Below, piece by piece: positions 51,397-61,186 of a DNA stretch of 64,000 nucleotides. Made by a program: the position numbers and the translations under genes. The notes beneath the pieces were generated by a model. The model saw only the letters and a list, made by a program, of their open reading frames with translations, did not search any database and was not told the origin of the DNA. Source of the stretch: Gamsiella multidivaricata (lineage: Eukaryota > Mortierellomycota > Mortierellomycetes > Mortierellales > Mortierellaceae); contig NW_026251807.1 in NCBI RefSeq assembly GCF_025024155.1, positions 1-64,000 of the forward strand. The letters are read 5' to 3'. Position 1 is the first letter of the stretch; the number at the start of each line of letters is the position of its first letter.

Positions 51397-52030
51397 GGTC
51401 CATGCTCGTATAACCAGTGAGGAATGGTCCTTCCCCCTCTTGGTTTACACTTAGTCTAGATTAGCATGAATGGATTCAATGGATCCGAACGCGCGATAGT
51501 TCTCATCTCTCTCTCCATCAGAGCTGCCAACTATCTATAGATGATTCAACAAATCCGGGTTTCCCGCTCCCTCCCTTATCTTCGTAATGCCTCGCGATCA
51601 GGAGAAAGAGAGACAGGGGAGGACATAGTCTAGGAAGCACCATGGTTACCCTCCTCATCACATTATTACACGCTGATGCATCTGCATGCCGAACTAATAA
51701 GCTAGGGAACTAGCCAGCTTATTTACCCGCCATTTCTCATGTTCCTCTGTGCTGTTTCGCGCGCTGCGCTGCCCGGCATTTGTATAATGTCCTAGCCTTT
51801 GAGCTTTGAGGAGGTGGGGGGCAGAAGGAAAAAAAATGACACAATTTTGTGGAAATATGCGCAACTTTTCATCACCCAATGTTAATCGTCTGCAAGAGAC
51901 AGGTCTTTTTCCTCTTCTGTGTCGTCACGCCCGGTGGGTGGGTTACAGACGCTAGCAGACGCTGTCTTTATTTTTATTATGTTTTCTTTTTTTTTTTTTT
52001 CGACAGCATGGGCCCTTTGCCCTTGGTGGT
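51397..52030. other. Spacer, no gene seen
   Basis: This spacer lies between the candidate secreted protein and the RhoGEF 3' end. It has a T run at 51988-52000. No coding signal or conserved element was recognised. Confidence 0.5.
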
Positions 52031-55000
52031 CTACTTCTTCCCGCGTTCCCGCATATTACGCGAGCAATGGAAGGGAATAAGCGTCGGGATCGTTGTCCGC
52101 CACATCCTTGCAGCGATTTCATCTTCCGTCCGAACCAAGTAACTAGTGCTGCTCGTGTTCACGGAAGTACACATGAAGATATTATCTACACACCAAAAAA
52201 AAAAAAAAAAGCACGTTAGTGCGCGCTGGTACGGAAAACAAAAAGGGCAGGGAACAGATCCAGGAATAGTGTCGCGTAATAACCATACCTTCGGACGTAT
52301 TGCACACACTTGTTAGCCTCGAGACCGGCTCGACCAGCTTGAAGTTCCAGGGGGTGCCCTCCTTGCGATGATAACGACTCATGACCCGTTTAGTCCACAG
52401 AACAATGTCTGTGAAAATAAACACATGGTACTCTGCCTCCACATCTGTCGAGTTCTTGATGATGCTGGGTAGATACAGGGCTGATGAAGACACGTTTTTG
52501 GGATGTCCGTTTCCTGTGAGATTCGAAAAGCTGGAGGAGAGACTGAGATTGTACTGCGAGACGAGTTGCGACACCGTCGACTGTTGCTTTGAGGAAAAGG
52601 GGGAGGAAGAAGTTGGGGCCGAGCTTGCGATAGGAATCGGACTAGGAGTGGAGGAGAGCGTGTGTAAGGTCGTAGAGGATGGTGGTGATGACGCACAGAC
52701 CGAGTAGAAGCTCGTCCTTTTCGGGTTGCCACGAGAATCAAAGAGATTCCTTGATCGGGAGAAGGGAGTACTTGAAAACGGCGTTGTGGGTGATGTCGGT
52801 CCTGACGATGATGATGTAGTCGGGAAAGCAGGTTTGGCATGTAGGTGGTGATAATCTAGCTGACGAGGCCGATGAATAAGCACCGGAGGGTCATCATCAG
52901 AGGACGGGGTCGTTATTGGTGACCGAAATCCGTCTCGCCACTCTAAAGATCCGTTCGACACATAGCTCTCCGATTTGCTGTTGATGCCGTGTTTTCCAAA
53001 AGCGAATTTGCTGGGCTGCCGTACTGTGATCCGGTGCACGGGCCCATCCAGGATCAAGTACCGGTGTCGTTCGACAAGGGAAAAATTCTATTAAAACGTC
53101 AAGGAATTAGCTTCGAGTGAAGTGGCTCGGCGTTTTGTCGGAAGCACACACGGCCTGGGGACCTACCGATGGCAGACCCTTGATGCGCTGCTGCAGATCC
53201 ATTAACATCTCGTTATGCTCTTCGATCCATATCCGGTCGTCAATCTTTGTGAGCTCTCGCTGATGCTTGTTCAGTGCCTGTTCCAGTTGCGCATAATCGG
53301 GATCGTCTGGTGGTGTCAAGTTCAGTAGGTCCTACAAGAGATAATTGGTGTTGGTGGTTAGTCCAGTGTCAAGTCGGCTGCCTGTTATGATCCTGCTTAT
53401 TTGTTCTTGCCTACCTTGAAGAAGAGAGGATATTTCTGTAGCCGTTGGATGGGCTTGAGAAATATACCCTCCATTGTCAAAAACTTGCAGCGTGGCGACT
53501 TTAGTAAATCCTATGAAGCAGCAGAGAATAGAGAGAGAAAAACAACAATTCTTAGTTACATTTACATCTCTTAGATATTCATGCACATTATAATAAAGAA
53601 TGAGGAAAGCATGAAGGTTACTTTGATGATCAGGCAAAGTTCCGAGTTGCCTGCTGCGATCTGTTGGAAATCCCGTGAAGTTGACGTGTACTGCGTAAAG
53701 TACGAGTCGTAGATCGAGAACATGTAAAACTGCCAAGCGGCGGAGAGACAAGCCTGGTTATTTCCAGGTCCTTGAACCAAGCATAGTGTAGCAAAAAAGA
53801 AAAGAGAAAAACAATGACTCTCGGGTCTACTTACACTTTCAAAGACGCTCCCAATGTTCTCGACAATCGGTGTTTCTTGCTGCTGTTTGTTCTGTAACGA
53901 CTGCAGGTTCATTGTTTTAATAGGTGTCACAAGAGTATAAGAGAGACAAAAGCACAGCGCAGTGAGTAACCTACCCTGAGTAGCGATTGGTGGCCATTCC
54001 ACAGGTCTTTGATATGGGACAGAAGTCGAGCAAGCCGTTCATACAGCTTCACGTCTGCTTTATCGGGACTGAAGCGCTTTTTCCGCCTTGACTCTGCCAT
54101 CTTGACATTCAGCTCCTCAACAAATATCTATCATCCACACATGTTCAACATACATCGAAGCTGAGTAAATATCAATAGGCACGTCCAGAATACAAGCGCA
54201 ACCCACGGATTGTTTTTGCGGCATTACCTTGTGTATGCTTTTGAGGTCATCTAAATATTCAGATTCCGTGTAGATAAGCTCAAAGATGGTCTCCTGCTTC
54301 TGGATTTGCTCTGGACTGAGTCCGAGCCCTTGAATCTGGTCCGCGTTCGTCATTGTGTGCTGCCAAAGTGGTTTACATGGCCCAGCGTTAATTGCTGCGA
54401 TGGTGGCCTTGGGGATAAAGGATGTCGGAGATGTGGTTGATATAGAGAGCACCGGCGCAGCTTCTGGTTGAGCTGGGATCGGTTTCTCAGTGTCTGGTGC
54501 TGTTTTTTGCTGGCCACCCAACCACCGCGAGGCGAGCCTTTGTTGAGATTGAATGCCGTTGTGGTGTTTCGTAAGGTCGTCCAACATATTTCGGTCCTTG
54601 ACGCCTGAGTTGAACACATCCATGGGCTTATTCGGCTGAGGGTTTGAGCTTTTCTGATCGTTGTTGTAAAAGGGAGTGAAGCGCTCCGTCCGCAGCGCGT
54701 TCTCGGTGTCCATGGCTACAAAGGGTCCTGTCGTCTTGACTTTCATTGATTTTGATCGGCCCACAAGTCGCCTGAAGGGCGTCAGCGTCTCCTTTCGTTG
54801 CAGACGATTGGTACTGGATCTTTTGAGTGAGGAAGGATGGGAGATAGAGGAGGAGGCTGCAGAGGCGTATGAGGATGGGTGAGACGAGGTGGAGGAGGGC
54901 GCTCTGTCGAAAGTCCTTTGAAAGGTAGTAAGCGTAAATCCTTTTGAGTAATAGCCTTCTGGAATGGGTTGCGAGGGGCTCCAGCAGACCTGACGATCGT

Positions 55001-55918
55001 CGGCGGTCTTATTGGGGATGCTGAGTGCTGGGTAATGGATGGTGGAGGCGCTGTTGCAGGGCTCACAGAACCTGGCGGTGGTATCTGGGACCTGGAGGTT
55101 GAGTTTAGGGAGCTTTGGCTGTCTTGGGGAGGATATACGGAGGTGTGCCAGAGTCGATAAACCTGGGAAATGAAATACGGCAGAACAATAGAACAAAAAA
55201 ATAAGAGCGGGAATCAGAGGAATGAGGAGGAAGAAGGAAAGGAATGCATGGCGTTCTCGATGAACCGATGAGCTAGTAGAGGCGACTTGCACTGCTTCTT
55301 CCTATCACTAGCAAGCTAGCACTCCCAAGCATCCGTCCCCCAGCCCTGCATTACAAAGTGCTGGAGTGTCGCTGGGCAGGGGCAGGGGTAGGGTCGGCCT
55401 GTCAGTTGCCCCAAAAGTTAAAAAAAGGGGGGGAGATACACTGTAGGCAGACAGGTGGTCGCGTAGTTTCGCCGATGACCAGCAGTGGTTCGCAGAGATG
55501 ACGGATCAAATACAACAAACGGGAGCACAAAGAAACAAAAAAGGGAGACTATCGTCATGGTTGCAAATAGCTCCTTTCCCTCATGAGCGGAGATGACAAC
55601 CCAGCGCGCCCATAAAAACTACTCACCCTGCACAGCACTACTGCTCCTTATCGGCGTCGAAGGCTGCGACATGTCCCGACCAAAGACTGTGGACCCTTCT
55701 AGGGTTCCATCGACCTGGGAAGGCTTGACGGAGGAGGCAATTGTGGAGGAAGCAGTTGCTGAGGGTGAGGGTGACCCATTCAAGGTAGGCTGCAGCTGAA
55801 AACACGCGGCCGAACTCTGGATGGTGATGGGTGTGCGTGCAATTGGCAGGTTTAACTGAGTCCTGGTTAGACGTTTCAGGTCTATTGGTTGTTGTTGCTG
55901 CTCGATGGCTGTTCTCAT
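52031..55918 (-). CDS. Rho guanine-nucleotide exchange factor (DH-PH)
   Basis: Nine minus-strand exons, 55918-55627, 55162-54228, 54127-53975, 53900-53835, 53753-53622, 53510-53415, 53331-53167, 53087-52289 and 52185-52031, join in phase to 930 residues. About 380 disordered residues precede a Dbl-homology domain (about 385-613): ETIFELIYTESEYLDDLKSI, WNGHQSLLR, FYMFSIYDSYFTQYTS, and the signature LKPIQRLQKYPLFFKDLL. A PH domain follows, begun by NFSLVERHRYLILDG and completed by YHVFIFTDIVLWTKRV and DEIAARMWRTTIPTL. Between these PH parts lies a Ser/Pro-rich insertion of roughly 185 residues. No CNH or DEP domain is seen, so it is not a plain Rom2 equivalent. It should activate a Rho-family GTPase at the cortex; which one is not readable. 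Confidence 0.92.
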
Positions 55919-57110
55919 GATACAATTGCTACAGGAGGTAGGGCTCTCTGCATGGGGCTTTTGTTGCTGTCGTAGTGTGCTATTACGTTGTTTGACCAGT
56001 AATGAAATGAAGCGATGATAACAGTAAAAGGGTGAAGGTAAAGTAGCTGGTTGAGCACATCCGCGCAGCAGCAACAGAGATAGCAGGAAGCAGCAATAGC
56101 ATCATTCATCAAATGCAGAAAAGGGAATACAAGAAAGAACGAAGCAGACGAGATTCCCATCCAACGGCTACTGTGGTCGACAACAAGACAGACAGACAAA
56201 AGCACCATCCTGGTCCATCCTAAACAAAAAGATGTCTGTAAACGCATCGAATGTGGATCGACATTGTGCTCCTTCTGTGTAGTCCAGTCTAGATACGTGC
56301 TCCTCCCTTCTTCTTTCAAGAAAGTATCATCGCGCATGGGGTATGTGGACCTGTGTGCAGACAAGGAATATATACATACAGCATACGTATTTGATTGGTG
56401 CAGAGTTCAGGAACCGTTTCAAAAAGGTTGCTTGGACATGTTCCGCCAGTGTGTTGGAGGTGCGTGCAAATAGGGAGGGAGAAGTATGCATTTACAAAGA
56501 GTTGTTGCGTCGTATGCCCATCCTCCTCCGTTCATCGCCCTTTGACAAGGAGGCAGCTTCTCCATCGCACTGCCATCGCTTATCCCTTCCTTCCTTCCTT
56601 CCTTCCTTCCTTTCTTTCTTCATTTCATTATCGCTTTCTCGCTGTTGGTGCACAGCCTACCACTGCGGCAATACTCCTTTTTGTTATATTGCACTATTGC
56701 ACTCCTGTCCAATCGTGTCTACTCCAGTCGACCTTTAGCGTGCAGGTGTTTCAACTACCTTGGCTTGTTTGTGCATCAATTGACCGATCGGATATTCCCC
56801 AGCATTGCCGCCTTATCCTTTGTGAGTTTGAATGTGAGTGCTCTGTCTTCTCCGCGGTGCACTTATTGAACCTCCTTCGCTCCCCCGCCTGCGTGTACCA
56901 CCCAATTGGAAAGTCTTCCTAGTGGTATAAAAGGGTTCCCCCTTCCCTCACTTTTCTCATCCCCACACAACTCCCGCTGCTAAAACCCCTCAATTCTCAT
57001 CTTTTCTTATCGTCTCGACTTGTTTTTTCTCATCATCACCATCCCACTCTTTTGCTCACTCTCACTCACACTCACTCACACTCTCTTGATCCACACCCAC
57101 AGCAACCACC
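55919..57110. promoter_or_regulatory. Bidirectional promoter region, RhoGEF / MAPKK
   Basis: The two genes diverge from this 1.2-kb interval. On the MAPKK side a CCAAT box (56902-56906) lies 19 bases before a strong TATAAAAG (56926-56933), followed by a C/T-rich leader. A CTTC repeat (about 56585-56620) lies mid-interval. No third gene was recognised. Confidence 0.65.
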
Positions 57111-59710
57111 ATGTCCCTGGCACGATCCCATGCCCGCAAGATGAAGCCTGCACTGCATGTGCAGCTTAACTCTCCCTCCGCCGGCTCTGTCACACCATCC
57201 CCAGCACCGCTCATGAACGTAAGGATCTCTTTGTGAGCACTTTTCTACAGTGCGCCAAAAAAAAAACTAGCTGTTCGCATTGTTGGTCAAATTGAACATT
57301 TTTCACACTCCCTCCTGGATACTTCGCTGCCATGGTCCCGGATGGATGATGAACAGTCTCTTATAACTTTGGAAATATGTGCAAAGTCTGGGTACCAATG
57401 TTTTTGATCTTGGCTCCTAATTGCTCATCAGAATGTGGAGGTTTATTTGAATTCGTTCTTCGCTTATCGACACCTTGTGCACTTCCAATTGCTGCCATTC
57501 TGCGCAATACATTCCACTTCAGTTTCTTAACAACCTCTATGAAGTTGTTTTATCTTCTCAATCCAAGTCCTTCTGCAACATCAAATATACGTGATCTTAC
57601 ATGGGATTACCGTACAAAAGTGAAAAGAGTGTCCGTGTTTCCTTGGAGCAGCTGTGCTTGTTCTATAGGAACAACAAGTTGATAATCCTGGGTGAAGTAT
57701 GGATTGAATCCTTTACTAAAAGGCCTGACATGATGTAGGCAGATAGCGAGGTGCAGCCACTCAAAGAGTTCCATGCACGCCCCAATCCAATGTACGCAAA
57801 ACGATTGCTGAGATTGGTATCGCTGACCATCCGCACCTACCCGACATCTTTTGAGGAGTGTTCAAGATCACAAGAGTTGCAATTTACATAATTTGAGGAT
57901 GATTGGAGGTGGATTTTGCACCAATCGTCAAAAAAGTCCATATCGACCTCCTACTTTTAATGAGCAATTGAGGATCGTGGTTCTACATGGGCTTCAGGAC
58001 TTTGCACTCAGGTTTCAGCAATTTGGCAGACCATACATCATCATTCCCGGGGTCATGTCAGTAAAGTATTTCAAGAGATGTCAAAAGTAGCCGATTTGAT
58101 CCAATATGCAGACGGCTTTTTATTTTACTTTTTTATTTTTTTTGATGCAGTGTAATCGCAGCATGTCTTGAGAGAACGGCTCGGTCAATAACACCTTGCT
58201 CACTTCTATTTATAATAGAGACCTCTCATGGAGTATCTTGAGCGTAACCCCCGGGACCCATCACGGGAGGCCCAGTACTCAATGGTCACAGGATCAGATA
58301 AGGAGACACAGTCGATCAGAAGCATTCCTGAGACGCCAGGAGGAACCCGGGGACCGGATCCTCTGATGAATTATACCCTCCGTCCAGAGGATATGGTCAC
58401 GATCAAAAAATTGGGCGAAGGTTCTGCAGGAACCGTAAGCAAAGTCAAGCATGTTCCCACAGGATTTGTCATGGCGAGAAAAGTACGTTGTCATCTAGGC
58501 TGGAATGGCCTGGTTGCCATACACGGAGTTAGCGCGACACATCTTGAAACGAAGGGTTTGTCCTAACCTATCCCTGCGTCTTCTTTTGTTTAGCACGTTC
58601 GATGTGATCCCAACCCTGATTTTCAGAGACTGCTTCAGCGCGAACTAAAAACTCTGGACAGGTGTCATTCCCCATGGATAGTCACCTTTTATGGCGCTTA
58701 CATGGAGGACGACGAATTGGCGATCTGCATGGAGTATTGCGAGGGAGGAAGTATGGAGGCGGTCTATAAGCGGGTGCTAGAGAAGGGACAGACAATATCG
58801 GAGAGCATCCTCGGCAAGATCAGCGAGGCCGTTCTCAACGGTCTGGTTTATCTGCACAAGATGCACCATGTCATCCACAGAGGTGAGCATACCTTTGCGT
58901 ATTTGCTCGCAGATTGGGTTGTTAGAAGAGAGCTGCTCCTTAAAATAACTCTTCTCATTGTTTTTTGAACTGTAGACTTGAAGCCGTCCAACATTGTGGT
59001 CACTATGGAGGGTCGGATCAAACTCTGCGACTTTGGTGTCAGTGGCGATCTTGTTAACTCACTTGCAGAGACATTCGTCGGAACAAGTTATTATATGGCT
59101 GTATGTATTAGCAAAACAGGACAATGACAATACTTGTTTACAGACACACTGCGCTTTGAACATATGGAACTAACAACTGTACGTTTGGGTTCATTCAAAT
59201 TATGCAATGCTGATTAGCCTGAACGAATCCAAGGAGGAAAGTATCCTGTGCAGTCGGATGTGTGGTCGCTAGGACTGACTATGGTGGAGATCGCCCAGAT
59301 GAAGAACCCGTTCCCAACAAATCTGGCAGCCTTTGAGCTGTTGCATTACATCGTCAACCAGCCTGTTCCTTCGCTGCCAGAGGATGAGCCATGGTCAAAA
59401 GATTTCAGGGACTTCTTGAACCAATGGTATGGGCGTCACTTTTAACAAAAATATCTTCATTAACTACCGCAGAATGTTTCTCCCTTCCCCCAGCATGACA
59501 TTAATATCTCGACTTCTACCCTCGTTTCTAATTTCTTTTGATAGTTTCATCAAGGACTTTATGAAGCGGCCAACACCGGAGCAAATCATGGACCACCCAT
59601 TCATTATCGACTCGTCAAAACGGACAGACGAGGAGGTCGACATGAAATCGTGGATCCAGCACGTTTGGGATTTCGAAAGTCCCTCGGTCCAAACCCCCAA
59701 AGTCGTCTAA
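57111..59710 (+). CDS. MAP kinase kinase, Mkk1/2-Pek1 type
   Basis: Six exons, 57111-57218, 58219-58482, 58594-58882, 58976-59100, 59218-59426 and 59545-59710, join in phase to 386 residues. A 95-residue N-terminus precedes a complete kinase domain: [19 protein letters not shown] (Lys124), [31 protein letters not shown] (activation loop with Ser and Thr), TSYYMAPERIQG and [20 protein letters not shown]. The [24 protein letters not shown] wording is that of MAPKKs, closest to the cell-integrity branch (Mkk1/2, Pek1), which phosphorylates an Slt2/Pmk1-type MAPK. The branch assignment is by motif only. The start follows a CCAAT/TATA promoter. Intron 1 is exactly 1,000 nt. It is convergent with the Maf gene (156 bp apart). 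Confidence 0.92.
57377..58100 (+). pseudogene. Possible decayed coding sequence inside MAPKK intron 1
   Basis: The intron holds coding-like pieces in shifting frames, for example [20 protein letters not shown] (near 57740) and [17 protein letters not shown] (near 57895), interrupted by stops. The intron is five to ten times longer than its neighbours. This fits an old insertion of a gene fragment or element. I cannot name a family, and chance is not excluded. Confidence 0.25.
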
Positions 59711-59866
59711 GCCCCGCTCAACAACACGACGCTCTGTAATGAAACCTATATTTCAGGCGCAAGTTCAACAGCATACGTAGAGAGAGAATCATAAAGCATC
59801 ATATCCATACCTTCATTCTGGTTTTCTACAACAATTATGTATGCTATGAGCGTCTAAAAGACCAGT

Positions 59867-60758
59867 TTACTTCTGTGTGGTGAACTCCTCTAGCATAAAG
59901 AAAAGCTTGGACGCAGGGAGGCCAATCACGTTCCACGAGCAACCATTGATGCCCTTGACCAGTAAACAGCCTGTAGTTTGATAACCGTACCCTCCAGCCT
60001 TGTCCATGGGCTCCTTTGTCTCAACGTACGCCTCAATGATCTCGCGCGTAAGGTTCTGCATCTTGACCTCGGTGCCCTCAACTTCTGTCAAAATTCTGGG
60101 CTCATCTGATCCGTCCGTTGATGGGGCGATCAAGGTGACACCGGTGTAGACCATATGCGTCGATCCAGACAAACTGGTCAACATCTCCACTGCGCCTTGC
60201 TCAGATCGGGGCTTTTCAAGGATCTGGGAGTTATGAGCGACCACAGTATCGGCACCAATGACCAGGTCTGGAGTATTACCTGAGGCCTACATTAAGGATG
60301 CATGGCGTCAAGGGCTGTGTTAGCACCGTAAAAAACGCAAGCAATCGAGTCCCAATGGCAGGGCCGTGATTGCAGCACAGGGGTCAAGATGACTCACAAT
60401 TACTTAGTACAGGAAACTAAGTTTCTTACTGCGGCGGACATACCTTCAAGCGCTCATACACTTCAAGCGCCTTTTGAAGCGCATTCTCCTTGACGTATTC
60501 GGAGGGATGGCTGAACAGCGACTTGTCCAGGGTTTCTGGGAAGGTGCTGGGCACGACCGTGTAGTTGATTCCTAGCTGAGAGAGAATATCCTTGCGACGT
60601 GGCGAAGTCGAGGCGAGGACGACCTTCTTGGCGTTAAGTGTGTTGAGCCACTTGATGTTGAGATGTTGAGGCGTCATGGCTGCTGCTGCTGTGGGGAATG
60701 GAGGGAAGGGAGGAGGAGGAATGTTGACAACTTTGAATGCATTTCTAAGAGCTGACAT
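59867..60758 (-). CDS. Maf-family nucleotide pyrophosphatase
   Basis: Two minus-strand exons, 60758-60444 and 60286-59867, give 244 residues. The Maf fold is clear: VVLASTSPRRKDILSQLGI, KENALQKALEVYERLK, LVIGADTVVAHNSQILEKP, then DKAGGYGYQTTGCLLVKGI and NVIGLPASKLFFML. Eukaryotic Maf/ASMTL-type proteins hydrolyse non-canonical or modified nucleoside triphosphates (dTTP, UTP, m5 and pseudo-U forms) to monophosphates, a pool-cleaning role. The SxSPRR and GADTVV motifs carry the substrate- and metal-binding residues. The ATG at 60758 is used; an upstream in-frame GTG is ignored. A 25-residue Pro/Ala-rich N-terminus precedes the fold. The gene is divergent from SPF1. Confidence 0.95.
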
Positions 60759-61186
60759 TAGTCGCACGTGATGGAGGGAGACTTTGTGTGAACCTTATTT
60801 GCCCCGCCCCACCTTTTGAGGTCGTTGTTCTCCATCGTTCTTTTTTTGCATCATCATCCTTGCCCTTCATACGACGAGCATCACCAGGTAAAGACGGATT
60901 CACTCTTCATCATACCACCTGCAGAGAACTTTGAACATCATCCATCGACGGCGACCAGCAACAGCAACACTAACCTAATGCTTCCGTCTTGGTCCTACCC
61001 TGATCGTATCTTACTCTTGCCCCTGGCAGCTTCATAGTTTGTGCTGCAGTCTGTACGTTTGACAAGAACTCGACCGCTGAAATGTAAGCGCAGCGTTGCA
61101 TCATTCACCTGCGAGAAGTCCATCAATGCTCTGTTGTACTGAGCAATGAGCGAGACGGCATCAAGATCCATCCCCCTTCTCTAACA
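60759..61186. promoter_or_regulatory. Bidirectional promoter region, Maf / SPF1
   Basis: Only 428 bp separate the two start codons. A CACGTG palindrome (60765-60770, the E-box type bound by bHLH factors) lies 7 bases upstream of the Maf ATG. No TATA box is obvious. Confidence 0.5.
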
